In this document: positions 18,529-26,993 of the stretch, one piece after another
Numbering within the stretch: the first letter of the stretch is position 1
Layout of the letters: each line of letters begins with the position of its first letter
NCBI RefSeq assembly: GCF_003857035.1
Contig: NZ_QGSY01000169.1
Span: forward strand, 1-50,915
DNA: 50,915 nt
Origin: Micromonospora arida
GTDB taxonomy: Bacteria; Actinomycetota; Actinomycetes; Mycobacteriales; Micromonosporaceae
Direction: 5' to 3'
The notes under the pieces: generated by a model
The model's input: the letters and a program-made list of their open reading frames with translations, nothing else
What the model was told of the DNA's origin: nothing
Databases searched by the model: none
Made by a program: the position numbers and the translations under genes

Positions 18529-19515
18529 GTGTCCGAGTTGCGGTTCAGCCTGGCCGACGTGGCGGGAGTACGGCTCGCCGTGTCACCGGTCAACGAGACG
18601 GTCATGAGCATGTGGGCGCTGGCCAACCCGGTCCGCTACGCGGTGCACCTGCCCTGGATCGACCGGGCCCGGGTGACGTTGCGTCGTCCCGAGGTGGCCG
18701 ACCGGGTCCGACCGCTGGTGGGGTTGGTCGTGCCGGGTCGCTGGCTGCCCGACTTCCTCACCCCGGCGGCCCGACCGAACGTGGAGATGGCCGAGCAGCT
18801 CGACCAGATCGCCGCGACGCCGCCGGCCGTGGTGGTCCAGGACCTGCTGTCGACCACCTGGCGAAAACCGCTGAGCCCGTTCGGGCGGGCGCTGCTCGCC
18901 GACCCCGGCGGGCTGCTGCCGCAGGTCGTCGACGCGGTGCGGGTCTGGTACGACGAGGCGATCGCCCCGGACTGGCCGCGGATGCGGGCGCTGCTCGACG
19001 CCGACGTGGCGTACCGGGCGGCGCAGCTCGCCGAGAGCGGCGCCGGTCGGTTCTTCGAGCAACTCCACCCGAGCCTGCGCTGGCACGGCGACCGGGTGAT
19101 CAGCGACGACACGTTCGAGCGGGACTTCGACCTCCGCGGTCGTGGGTTGGCGCTGAACCCGACGGTGTTCACCGAGCAGCACGTGCTGTGGAACCTGCTG
19201 GAGGATTCGCTGCCGGCCGGCGCGTACCCGGTCCGTGCCGTCGGGACGCTCTGGGAGGCGATCGCGCCACCGCCCGGCGATCCACTGGCACGGGTGATCG
19301 GGCCGGGCCGGGCCGCGCTGCTGCACCTGCTCGAGACGGCGCTGACCACCACCGACCTGGCCCGACTCACCGGGACGTCCGCCGGAAACGTCTCCCAGCA
19401 CCTGGCCGCGCTGCACGGCGCCGGCCTGGTGTCCCGGTCCCGCGAGGGTCGGCACGTCCTCTACCGCAACACCGACGCCGCGGCGGTCCTCCTCCGGGCC
19501 AGCCGCGGCGGGTGA
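18529..19515 (+). CDS. DUF5937-type / ArsR-like winged-helix transcriptional regulator
   Basis: 328 residues from a GTG at 18529, preceded by GGGGGG. The first about 240 residues form an all-alpha region without recognised catalytic residues. It opens with ELRFSLADVAGVRLAVSP and carries LHPSLRWHGDRVIS and GLALNPTVFTEQHV, the pattern of DUF5937 regulators. The last about 80 residues are a winged helix: LLHLLETALTTTDLARLTG, recognition helix SAGNVSQHLAALHGAGLV and wing SRSREGRHVLYRNT. It is likely an ArsR-fold repressor of itself and the divergent MFS gene. It has no CxC metal site, so the signal is probably organic. It ends 6 bases from the convergent nitroreductase gene. Confidence 0.85.
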   Translation: MSELRFSLADVAGVRLAVSPVNETVMSMWALANPVRYAVHLPWIDRARVTLRRPEVADRVRPLVGLVVPGRWLPDFLTPAARPNVEMAEQLDQIAATPPAVVVQDLLSTTWRKPLSPFGRALLADPGGLLPQVVDAVRVWYDEAIAPDWPRMRALLDADVAYRAAQLAESGAGRFFEQLHPSLRWHGDRVISDDTFERDFDLRGRGLALNPTVFTEQHVLWNLLEDSLPAGAYPVRAVGTLWEAIAPPPGDPLARVIGPGRAALLHLLETALTTTDLARLTGTSAGNVSQHLAALHGAGLVSRSREGRHVLYRNTDAAAVLLRASRGG

Positions 19516-19521
19516 GCCCGC

Positions 19522-20052
19522 TCAGCGCAGCAGCAGCTCGGCGACCGGACGGCGGCGACGCAGGCCGGTCTCCCGGGCTTGCAGCTCGGCCGGGAGGGCG
19601 AACGGGTCCCCGAGTCGGCCGACGGCGGCGACCACCAACGGGCGGACGCCGCCGGGCAGGTCGAGTTCGGTGGAGAGGCCGGCCCGGTCGAACCGGGTGA
19701 GCTGGTGCACGTGCAGCCCGAGCGCGGTGGCCTGCACGGTCAGGTGGGCGACCGCCTGCCCCAGGTCGTACGCGGCCCGCTCGGTGTCGAGGCCGGTGTG
19801 GGCGCCGACCACCAGGGTCGCGGCGTGCCGGATCCAGATCTGGTCGTCGACCGGGAGGCTGATCAGGATCCGTTTCCAGGTCTCGTCGTCGCGGTGGCCG
19901 AGGGCGAACCGCCAGGGCTGCCCGTTCTCCGCCGACGGGGCCCAGCGCGCGGCCTCGAGCAGCGAGGCGGACTCCTCCGGAGTCAGCTCGGCGCTCGGGT
20001 CGAAAGCTCGTGGACTCCAGCGATAGGCGAGCAGCGGGGTGAGGTCGGCCAT
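19522..20052 (-). CDS. Nitroreductase-family FMN-dependent oxidoreductase
   Basis: 176 residues, start ATG at 20052 (MADLTPLLAYRWSPRAFDP). The Arg-Ser/Phe N-terminal motif RWSPRAF and ARWAPSAENGQPWRFALG (about 35-52) bind the FMN phosphate and ring in this family. AAYDLGQAVAHLTVQATALGLHVHQ (about 92-116) is the dimer helix followed by the usual GLH. A C-terminal FMN-proximal loop carries VAAVGRLGDP. It is a little short for the family but complete. The physiological acceptor is unknown. The upstream 84 bases separate it from the lipoprotein gene on the same strand. Confidence 0.85.
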   Translation of the reverse strand: MADLTPLLAYRWSPRAFDPSAELTPEESASLLEAARWAPSAENGQPWRFALGHRDDETWKRILISLPVDDQIWIRHAATLVVGAHTGLDTERAAYDLGQAVAHLTVQATALGLHVHQLTRFDRAGLSTELDLPGGVRPLVVAAVGRLGDPFALPAELQARETGLRRRRPVAELLLR

Positions 20053-20136
20053 ACACCGGATCGTCCTGTATGGGTGATTCGCCCCTCAGGATGGGGTGGC
20101 TAAATGTGGGCAAGAGCACCCGTAACGGGACGAAGA

Positions 20137-20925
20137 TCAGGGCGTTCCCGCGCCCGGGCTCTCCGACGGGTCCGGGGTCGGCGGCGCCGCGGTGTCGAGC
20201 GGCTCCCGGTCGATCACCACCGGGCCGGCCAGCTGCACGGTGGCCGGTGCCGGGCCGGGTGCAGCGGCCAGCCGCAGCGTCCCGTCCCCGGTCCGGACGC
20301 CGGTCGGCGTGCCGTCCTGGTCGTAGCAGTAGATGCCCACATCCAGCGGAGCGTTGAGCGACGCCGAAGTGGAATCCACCGAGTAGCAGGTGCCGGTGAG
20401 ACCCTCGGGCGCGTTGGCCGGGGCGACCGCCAACGGCGCGCGTCGGTCGGTGAGCACGTTCAGCCAGTCGGTGAGCAGGTGCTGGACCCGGGGGTCCAAC
20501 CGGCGTGGGATCGCGTCGTCGCGATCACCCAGGCGTACGCAACTCGCCGACCCGCTATGACCGGCCGACGGCAGGGCGCACTGGAACAGCCCGTCGGCCG
20601 TGCTGGCCATCGAGACATCGGCGGTGCCACCCAGGGCGCCCCCCGGCACGTCCACCCGCCAGCTGCCGTCGTTCGCGCTGGTGAACACGATGGTGCGATC
20701 CGGTTTACCCGACTGGCTGTAGACGTACTGGGCCACCAGGTGACGGTCCTGAGCTGCCGCGGCCAACGCGGCCAGCTCATCCCGCGCGGCATCCACCTCG
20801 ACCGGCCCCGGATCGACGGGCGGTGGAGTCGGAGGCTGCTCAGTGGTGCAGGCGACCAGGAGGGCTGGCAGGGCGAGGACGAGCGGCCCGAGCACGCGGC
20901 CGGCCGAGCGGATGAGGACGGGCAC
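20137..20925 (-). CDS. Hypothetical lipoprotein
   Basis: 262 residues from a GTG at 20925. Signal peptide with lipobox LLVAC, C26, then a Pro/Thr-rich tether (TTEQPPTPPPVDPGP). The mature domain has RTIVFTSANDGSWRVDVP and LFQCALPSAGHSGSASCVRL, and later TCYSVDSTSASLNAPLDVGIYCYDQDG. These give two cysteine pairs that may form disulfides. The last part (about 205-262) reads as a beta-rich segment ending in a Pro/Ser tail. I do not recognise the family. There is no clear ribosome site, but CAGAAT lies six bases before the GTG, so a leaderless start is possible. It is divergent from lysC. Confidence 0.65.
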   Translation of the reverse strand: MPVLIRSAGRVLGPLVLALPALLVACTTEQPPTPPPVDPGPVEVDAARDELAALAAAAQDRHLVAQYVYSQSGKPDRTIVFTSANDGSWRVDVPGGALGGTADVSMASTADGLFQCALPSAGHSGSASCVRLGDRDDAIPRRLDPRVQHLLTDWLNVLTDRRAPLAVAPANAPEGLTGTCYSVDSTSASLNAPLDVGIYCYDQDGTPTGVRTGDGTLRLAAAPGPAPATVQLAGPVVIDREPLDTAAPPTPDPSESPGAGTP

Positions 20926-21087
20926 CGGCCCATTCTGGTGGGTGCGGGCGGTAGGTGGGTGCCGGCCCGTATCGGGCTCGTTCCGGCGTGTCGGGCGGGG
21001 CGTCCCGGCGTACCCGTTCGACCTGGTGGGACCGGCTCGGCCGGTCCCGGCCGGGCCGGATGGTGGGATCACCTGACCCGGCTTCGT

Positions 21088-21100
21088 TATCCGCCGGATA
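21088..21100. promoter_or_regulatory. Palindrome in the lysC upstream region
   Basis: TATCCGCCGGATA (arms 6 bp around one central base) lies 85 bases before the lysC start, in the 259-base spacer shared with the divergent lipoprotein gene. It could be an operator. I do not recognise a known regulator site. Confidence 0.35.
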
Positions 21101-21184
21101 CCCTCATGGGGTCTGACACGCGCCGCCGGCCCCGGTTCCGGCGGCGTCGGCACGCTCAGGGTCGCTGGGAGGGAGTGCACCGTC

Positions 21185-22450
21185 GTGGCACTCGTGGTGC
21201 AGAAGTACGGCGGGTCCTCCGTCGCCAACGCCGAGCGGATCAAGCGGGTGGCCGAGCGCATCGTCGCCGCCCGCAAGGCCGGCGACGACGTGGTGGTGGT
21301 GGTCTCCGCAATGGGCGACACCACCGACGAGCTGCTCGACCTGGCCAACCAGGTCAGCCCGCTGCCGCCGGGCCGCGAGCTGGACATGCTGCTCACCGCC
21401 GGGGAGCGGATCTCCATGGCCCTGCTGGCCATGGCCATCCACAACCTGGGGTACGAAGCCCGCTCGTTCACCGGTTCGCAGGCCGGCGTGATCACCACCT
21501 CGGTGCACGGCCGCGCCCGGATCATCGACGTCACCCCCGGGCGGCTCAAGGGCGCGCTCGACGAGGGTTCGGTGGTCATCGTGGCCGGCTTCCAGGGCGT
21601 CTCGCAGGACACCAAGGACGTCACCACGCTGGGCCGTGGTGGTTCGGACACCACCGCCGTGGCGCTCGCCGCCGCCCTGCACGCCGATGTCTGCGAGATC
21701 TACACCGACGTGGACGGCATCTTCACCGCCGACCCGCGGATCGTGCCCAACGCTCGACACATCAAGCACATCACCTACGAGGAGATGTTGGAGTTGGCCG
21801 CGTGCGGCGCGAAGGTGCTGCACCTGCGTAGCGTGGAGTACGCCCGCCGGGCGGGGTTGCCGATCCACGTCCGTTCGTCATACTCGACCAACACCGGCAC
21901 GATGGTCACCGGATCGATGGAGGACCTTTCCGTGGAGCAGGCACTGATCACCGGGGTCGCGCACGACCGCAGCGAGGCCAAGATCACGATCGTCGGGGTG
22001 CCCGACGAGCCGGGTGCCGCCGCGCGGATCTTCGACACCGTCGCCGGCGCCGAGATCAACATCGACATGATCGTGCAGAACGTCTCCACCGAGGGCACCG
22101 GCCGGACGGACATCTCGTTCACCCTGCCCAAGGCCGACGGCCCCACCGCGATGGCGGCGCTCAGCAAGATCCAGGAGCCGGTCAAGTTCAAGGGCCTGCT
22201 CTACGACGACCACGTCGGCAAGGTCTCGCTGATCGGCGCGGGCATGCGCTCGCACCCCGGGGTGGCGGCCGGCTTCTTCGCCGCGCTCGGCGCGGCCGGG
22301 GTCAACATCGAGATGATCTCCACCTCCGAGATCCGGGTCTCCGTGGTCTGCCGGGACACCGACCTCGACGCCGCCGTCCGCGCCATCCACGACGCGTTCG
22401 AGCTGGGCGGCGAAACCGAAGCCGTGGTCTACGCGGGGACGGGTAGGTAG
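21185..22450 (+). CDS. lysC: Aspartate kinase
   Basis: 421 residues from a GTG at 21185, with GGGAGTG upstream. It phosphorylates L-aspartate, the first step to lysine, threonine, methionine and diaminopimelate. Visible are the kinase motif KYGGSS (7-12), substrate loop [10 protein letters not shown], and [20 protein letters not shown] (about 149-168) with [15 protein letters not shown]. Tandem ACT domains (about 262-420) start [18 protein letters not shown], and the second contains [22 protein letters not shown], for Lys/Thr feedback. In corynebacteria the gene also encodes a beta subunit from an internal start. Here an in-frame ATG at 21917 ([11 protein letters not shown]) is in the equivalent place, but its ribosome site is weak. 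asd follows after 5 bases. Confidence 0.97.
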   Translation: MALVVQKYGGSSVANAERIKRVAERIVAARKAGDDVVVVVSAMGDTTDELLDLANQVSPLPPGRELDMLLTAGERISMALLAMAIHNLGYEARSFTGSQAGVITTSVHGRARIIDVTPGRLKGALDEGSVVIVAGFQGVSQDTKDVTTLGRGGSDTTAVALAAALHADVCEIYTDVDGIFTADPRIVPNARHIKHITYEEMLELAACGAKVLHLRSVEYARRAGLPIHVRSSYSTNTGTMVTGSMEDLSVEQALITGVAHDRSEAKITIVGVPDEPGAAARIFDTVAGAEINIDMIVQNVSTEGTGRTDISFTLPKADGPTAMAALSKIQEPVKFKGLLYDDHVGKVSLIGAGMRSHPGVAAGFFAALGAAGVNIEMISTSEIRVSVVCRDTDLDAAVRAIHDAFELGGETEAVVYAGTGR

Positions 22451-22455
22451 CGCCG

Positions 22456-23517
22456 ATGACGGCGCTGCCCACCCTCGCCGTGGTCGGAGCGACAGGTGCC
22501 GTCGGCACCGTGATGTGCGAGCTGCTCACCGGGCGACGCAACGTCTGGGGTGAGATCCGGCTGCTCGCCTCCGAGCGCTCCGTCGGTCGCCGGGTGCGCT
22601 GCCGGGGCGAGGAACTCGTCGTCCAGGCGCTGACGCCTGAGGCGTTCGACGGTGTCCAGGTGGCCATGTTCGACGTGCCCGACGAGGTCTCCGCCGAGTG
22701 GGCGCCGATCGCCGTCGCCCGGGGCGCGATCGCTGTCGACAACTCCGGCGCGTTCCGGATGGACCGCGACGTCCCGCTGGTCGTTCCGGAGATCAACCCC
22801 GAGCAGGTCCGCAACCGGCCCCGGGGCATCATCGCCAACGCCAACTGCACCACCCTCGCGATGATCGTCGCCGTCGCGCCGCTGCACCGCGAGTACGGCC
22901 TACGAGAGCTGGTGCTCGCCTCCTACCAGGCGGTCTCCGGAGCCGGTCAGTCCGGCGTCGACATCCTGCACGACCAGCTCACCAAGGTCGCCGGCGATCG
23001 GGCGCTCGGCTCGCGCACCGGCGACGTACGCCAGGCGGTCGGCGACGACCTGGGGCCGTTCCCGGCACCCATGGCGCTCAACGTGGTCCCCTGGGCCGGC
23101 TCCCTGGCGGACAGCGGCTGGTCGTCGGAGGAGATGAAGATCCGCAACGAGTCGCGGAAGATCCTCGGCCTCCCCGACCTCAAGGTCTCCGCCACCTGCG
23201 TCCGGGTGCCGGTGGTCACCGCCCACTCGGTCGCCGTGCACGCGGTCTTCGCCACCGAGGTCGACGCCGAGGGCGCTCGCGAGGCGCTGCGCAACGCACC
23301 CGGGGTGATCCTGGTCGACGACCCCGCCGCCGGGGAGTTCCCGATGCCGATCGACGCCGTCGGCACCGACCCGTCCTGGGTCGGCCGGATCCGTCGCGCC
23401 CTGGACGACCCCCGCGCCCTCGACTTCTTCGTCACCGGCGACAACCTCCGCAAGGGCGCGGCCCTCAACACCGCCCAGATCGCCGAACTCCTGGCCAAAG
23501 AACTCCGCACCCCCTGA
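22456..23517 (+). CDS. asd: Aspartate-semialdehyde dehydrogenase
   Basis: 353 residues from an ATG at 22456, 5 bases after lysC and surely co-transcribed. It reduces aspartyl phosphate to aspartate semialdehyde with NADPH. The nucleotide loop is VVGATGAVG (9-17), the active-site Cys C131 lies in ANANCTT, the substrate-binding stretch is SYQAVSGAG, and the C-terminal GDNLRKGAALNTAQIAELL is intact. The usual FSAGGS motif after strand 3 is replaced by FDVPDEVS (72-79), as in a divergent actinobacterial subgroup I recall. The downstream spacer contains palindromic element B. Confidence 0.94.
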   Translation: MTALPTLAVVGATGAVGTVMCELLTGRRNVWGEIRLLASERSVGRRVRCRGEELVVQALTPEAFDGVQVAMFDVPDEVSAEWAPIAVARGAIAVDNSGAFRMDRDVPLVVPEINPEQVRNRPRGIIANANCTTLAMIVAVAPLHREYGLRELVLASYQAVSGAGQSGVDILHDQLTKVAGDRALGSRTGDVRQAVGDDLGPFPAPMALNVVPWAGSLADSGWSSEEMKIRNESRKILGLPDLKVSATCVRVPVVTAHSVAVHAVFATEVDAEGAREALRNAPGVILVDDPAAGEFPMPIDAVGTDPSWVGRIRRALDDPRALDFFVTGDNLRKGAALNTAQIAELLAKELRTP

Positions 23518-23549
23518 CCCACGGCGGGTCCCCCACACCCCCTGCTGCG

Positions 23550-23620
23550 GCGATCTTGCAGTTTCTGTGCGGGCATAAGGGGCGAGGGCGGCAGAACGGC
23601 AACCGAAAGTGCAAGATCGG
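23550..23620 (+). repeat. Dispersed palindromic element, copy B
   Basis: The element is about 71 bp with arms gcgatcttgcagtttc and gaaagtgcaagatcg and inner box cataagggg. It matches copy A read on the other strand and more loosely copy C. It lies between the convergent asd and GGDEF genes, 32 and 17 bases from their ends, where a bidirectional terminator would be expected. Confidence 0.88.
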
Positions 23621-23637
23621 CGGGGGCGTGGGGGCGG

Positions 23638-25053
23638 TTACGCGGCGGAGAGCAGGACGCCGTCTCGGCCTTGGCGTTTTACCGCGTAGAGGGCCTGGTC
23701 GGCTCGTTTCAGGGTGCGGTCGGGGGTTTCGCCGGGGCGGGGCAGTGCGACGCCCACGCTGATCGTGCGGCCGATGCGTCGGGCCGCCTCGGTGAGCCGT
23801 TCGGCGATGCGGACCGCCTCCTCCGGGCGGCTCACCTCGATCACCGCGACGAACTCGTCGCCGCCGATCCGGTACAACTCGTCGCCGTGCCGCAGCGCCC
23901 CCTCCAGGGCCCGCGCCAACCCGACCAGCACCCGGTCGCCGGCCTGGTGGCCGTACGTGTCGTTCACGGTCTTGAAGCCGTCCACGTCGATCGCCAGCAG
24001 AGCCGTACGCCCGGGGGTGGCCGCAGCGATCCGCTGCCCGAACGGGCCGGTGTGCCGCAACCCGGTCAGCGGGTCGGAGCTGGCCTGCTCCCGCAGCCGG
24101 GCCAGCGTGCGCAGCCGGTCCACGCTCGTCCAGGCCTGACCGGCGAGCAACTCCATGAGGCTGACAGTGGTCGGGTCCGGGCGCAGCGCGCGTTCGTCGG
24201 CGACCAGGAGCACCCCACCGGCGTCCGTGGGCCCGACCGGCACGGCGACCAGCGTGCGTACCCCTGCCCGGGTCAGCGGGCGGTAGTCCTCCGTCGGGGG
24301 ATGCCCGGTCTCGCCCAGCGTGTACCCGGCGCCGTAACGGTGGGCCCGCTCGACCATCCGGTCCAGGGCGGCCGGGCCCGCCGCGGCCAGCTCGGCGCGA
24401 ATCCGGGTCTCCAGGTCGCTCGGCGTCGCCGGGGACGGGCCGAGCTGACCGCCGATCAGCAGCAGTGCGGTGGAGAGCGTGGAGACCTCCCGGGCGGCGC
24501 GGGCCGCCGCCCCCATCACCTCCCCCTCGGTCGGCGCGGAGGAGAGCGCCGCAGCGTGCCGAAGCAGCTTCTCGCTGCGACTCTCCGCAGGGGGGCCACC
24601 GAGGGCGGCGATCCGCCCGCCCAGCCCGTCGGCCAGCCGCTGCGCGGTCTCCCGCCACGGCTCCAGGTCGGTCGGCTCACTCCATTGCAGGTCGAGAACG
24701 CCGATCGCCCGTCCCGTCGGGTCCAGCACCGGTACGCACAGCTCGGCGGTCACATCCGGGCGGACCGGTAGGTAGTCCGGGTCGACGGTGACGTCCGGGA
24801 CGACGGCGGGGGCGCCGGTCGCGTACACCCGGCCGACGATGCCGGTCCGCGCCGGCACGGTGGCGAAGACCTGCCAGGCCCCGGTCGCGGCGACGCAGCG
24901 CAGGCGGTCGTGGACCGCGAGCAGCACGGAGATGGTCGCCGGGGTGTGGCGGGACAGCGCGGTGACCGTCCACCGGCACGCCTCCGGCGTGCTCGACGCC
25001 ATCGGCAGGCGGACGGTGACGTCACGGATGACTCGCTGATGATCCACTCGCAC
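23638..25053 (-). CDS. GAF-GAF-GGDEF protein, putative diguanylate cyclase
   Basis: 471 residues if started at the GTG at 25053; a TTG at 25104 in the same frame is an alternative, and neither has a strong ribosome site. Two GAF-like sensor domains come first: about 30-140 (ISVLLAVHDRLRC ... ELCVPVLDPTGRAIGVLDLQ) and about 165-310 (LVAVPVGPTDAGGVLLVADE). A GGDEF domain follows with SSDPLTGLRH, DVDGFKTVNDTYGHQAGD and an intact GGDEF at 397-401. RHGD at 388-391 has the spacing of the RxxD inhibitory I-site, so c-di-GMP synthesis with product inhibition is likely. No EAL domain or membrane segment is seen, so the protein is cytoplasmic. Confidence 0.9.
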   Translation of the reverse strand: MRVDHQRVIRDVTVRLPMASSTPEACRWTVTALSRHTPATISVLLAVHDRLRCVAATGAWQVFATVPARTGIVGRVYATGAPAVVPDVTVDPDYLPVRPDVTAELCVPVLDPTGRAIGVLDLQWSEPTDLEPWRETAQRLADGLGGRIAALGGPPAESRSEKLLRHAAALSSAPTEGEVMGAAARAAREVSTLSTALLLIGGQLGPSPATPSDLETRIRAELAAAGPAALDRMVERAHRYGAGYTLGETGHPPTEDYRPLTRAGVRTLVAVPVGPTDAGGVLLVADERALRPDPTTVSLMELLAGQAWTSVDRLRTLARLREQASSDPLTGLRHTGPFGQRIAAATPGRTALLAIDVDGFKTVNDTYGHQAGDRVLVGLARALEGALRHGDELYRIGGDEFVAVIEVSRPEEAVRIAERLTEAARRIGRTISVGVALPRPGETPDRTLKRADQALYAVKRQGRDGVLLSAA

Positions 25054-25460
25054 GTCGTTCCAGGTAGGGGAGAGGGCTCGGCCGACGCCGAACCGCTCGA
25101 TCAAGCGTACTCACGGTGGCTGGGACCGGCCGGGCTTCGTACACACGTGCTATCCACAGGCTGTGGACACAGCCTGTGGGCATTGAGGCCGGGGTGTGGG
25201 GGCGGCGCCACCTCGGCGCACAGGCCGCAGGTCAGGCGTGGACGGCGGCCGGCTTTGGGGCGGTCGCGGCCATCGCCCGACCGTCCTGGGCGGTGGTGAG
25301 CGGCAACAGCGGGGGCACACGTCAGCCGATGGATCAACTACTATGTGCATGGCCCTCGCTATTCGGAGTGCACCCCTCGGGGCGAAGTGCTTGCGCACCA
25401 TTGGAGTCTTCGTTACGGTGAATGTGTCCACACTGGATTATCCCTCTAGTTAGGATCAAA
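25054..25460. other. 407-base noncoding region with DnaA-box-like sites
   Basis: This spacer separates the divergent GGDEF and peptidoglycan-binding genes. It holds the inverted pair at 25150-25179 (separate entry) and a further gtgtccaca at 25424-25432. The last 100 bases are clearly AT-richer (ttggagtcttcgttacgg). It also carries a GGATC ribosome site just before the gene at 25461. No small coding frame is convincing. Confidence 0.5.
25150..25179. promoter_or_regulatory. Inverted repeat containing two DnaA-box-like nonamers
   Basis: The arms ccacaggctgt (25154-25164) and acagcctgtgg (25169-25179) are perfect with a 4-base loop. On the plus strand CTATCCACA (25150-25158) and on the minus strand GTGTCCACA (25170-25162) each differ by one or two bases from the actinobacterial DnaA box TTGTCCACA. 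The hairpin could alternatively be a terminator or an operator. Confidence 0.45.
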
Positions 25461-25928
25461 ATGCGCGCAACGGGGAAAGCACGTGTTGGAGCCGCACTGT
25501 TCAGTGCGCTCGCACTCGGCGGGGTTCAGCTGATTGGTGCCTCGCCCGCACTTGCGGGAGACTTCACAATTCAGGCGACCTGCTATCGGACAGTTTCGGT
25601 TGTCGGCGGAGACGTCGGCGTCTCGGGCGAGGACATTCCCTCGGCTGGCAGCACCGCTGCCAGCACGGCTTGCGGTATGGCGCAGGGCGCCAACAGCGCG
25701 GCCGTGAAGAAGTTGCAGCAGACCTTGAAGTACTGCTACAACCAGAACATCGCGATCGACAGCGATTTCGGTCCGGCAACCAAGACTGCCCTGAGGAATG
25801 CGCAGAGGTCCGAGGGAATTACCGCCGATGGCGAATACGGGACCCAGACGCGGAACGCCCTGATTTGGTGGACCGGCACGACGACCTACAACTGCAACAG
25901 CATCGTGCTCCCCGTTCGACTGGCTTAG
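25461..25928 (+). CDS. Secreted peptidoglycan-binding domain protein
   Basis: 155 residues from an ATG at 25461 with AGGA upstream. Signal peptide 1-32 (RATGKARV, hydrophobic core, ASPALA cut site before GDF). The mature protein has a short N-terminal segment with paired cysteines (C41 and one in STACGMAQ) and then a PG_binding_1-like fold. That domain includes NSAAVKKLQQTLKYCYN, IDSDFGPATKTALRNAQRSEG and GEYGTQTRNAL (about 80-140), the repeat-helix pattern of this domain. It has no catalytic partner domain, so it probably only binds cell wall. Base composition is lower in GC than its neighbours, which hints at acquisition. It is followed by a strong hairpin. Confidence 0.85.
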   Translation: MRATGKARVGAALFSALALGGVQLIGASPALAGDFTIQATCYRTVSVVGGDVGVSGEDIPSAGSTAASTACGMAQGANSAAVKKLQQTLKYCYNQNIAIDSDFGPATKTALRNAQRSEGITADGEYGTQTRNALIWWTGTTTYNCNSIVLPVRLA

Positions 25929-25947
25929 TCGCTAAATTCAACTAATT

Positions 25948-25997
25948 GCCGTCCCGGCGCAAGCAGGCAAGCAATTGTCAGCTTGTGCCGGGACGGC
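25948..25997 (+). terminator. 17-bp hairpin terminator
   Basis: The arms 25948-25964 and 25981-25997 pair fully apart from one G-T. They enclose a 16-base loop and lie 19 bases after the peptidoglycan-binding gene stop. The remaining spacer to 26204 shows nothing further. Confidence 0.8.
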
Positions 25998-26204
25998 ATT
26001 GGTGCGTGCCATCAGCGAATTTTTCACTGAACCGCTGCAAGGCAGCCGGCGCGGCCGGAGTCGATCGAGTGGGACTAGGCCCCAGCGGGCCGGCCCCAGC
26101 GCCCAGTCCCCCTCAGCGGCCAACTCACCCCGCATCGGCGTGTCCCCCCGGGACCCCGCGCCTGCCGATAGCGTGGAGCCTCCCGGCGCCGAGGAGGCGA
26201 GCCC

Positions 26205-26984
26205 ATGCTCATCGCCCAGCTCAGTGACCCGCACCTGACCACCGGCCTACTCGCCGCCGAACCGGCCGCCGGGTTGCACCGAGCGCTCGGCCGGGTGCTG
26301 GCGTTGCGACCCCGACCGGACTGCGTGGTGATCAGCGGCGACCTGGCCGACCACGGCCAGCCCGACGAGTACGCGGCGCTGCGCGAGGTGATCGGCAGTT
26401 TCCCGCTGCCGGTGCACCTGACCACCGGCAACCATGACGACCGGGAGTCCCTGCTCGACGCGTTCGGCGGCACACCCTGGCTCGGCGGCGGCTTCTCGGC
26501 CTACTACCACGTCGACCACGAGGCGGCGTCCGTCGTGGTGCTCGACTCGCTCGTCCCCGGCAGCGACGGCGGCCAACTCGGCGAGGAACAGCTCGGCTGG
26601 CTCGACGGGGTGCTGGCCGGGCGGCCCGAGGTGCCCGCCGTGATCTTTCTGCACCACCCGCCGGTCGCGGTCGGCATCCCCGTCGCGGACTCCATCCGGC
26701 TCGCCGACGGTGACGCGCTCGCCGAGGTGATCGGTCGGCACCGGCACGTGGTACGGGTCGGCGCCGGCCACCTGCACCGCCCGGTCACCACGGCGTACGC
26801 GGGCACGGTCCTCACCGTGGCGCCCAGCACCTGGAAGCAGAGCACGCTCACCATGAGCGCCGACGAACAGATCGGCTGGGTCGACGAGCCCACCGCCTTC
26901 CTGCTGCACTCGGTCGAGGCCGCCGGATGCGTGACCCACACCGTGCAGGTGAGCCACTCCGCCGGGCAGACCTGCGGCTTCTGA
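26205..26984 (+). CDS. Calcineurin-like metallophosphoesterase (CpdA/GpdQ-type)
   Basis: 259 residues from an ATG at 26205 preceded by GAGGAGG. All metal motifs of the class III cyclic-nucleotide-phosphodiesterase-like family are present in order: SDPHL (7-11), VISGDLADHG, TGNHDDR, FLHHPPVA and GAGHLHRP (the usual GHxH). A dimetal phosphodiesterase acting on cAMP or glycerophosphodiesters is likely. Since a class III cyclase is encoded at 47265-50912, cAMP turnover is conceivable, but the two are not neighbours. A GGCT-like gene follows after 9 bases, so they form an operon. Confidence 0.9.
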   Translation: MLIAQLSDPHLTTGLLAAEPAAGLHRALGRVLALRPRPDCVVISGDLADHGQPDEYAALREVIGSFPLPVHLTTGNHDDRESLLDAFGGTPWLGGGFSAYYHVDHEAASVVVLDSLVPGSDGGQLGEEQLGWLDGVLAGRPEVPAVIFLHHPPVAVGIPVADSIRLADGDALAEVIGRHRHVVRVGAGHLHRPVTTAYAGTVLTVAPSTWKQSTLTMSADEQIGWVDEPTAFLLHSVEAAGCVTHTVQVSHSAGQTCGF

Positions 26985-26993
26985 GGGGTCCTC

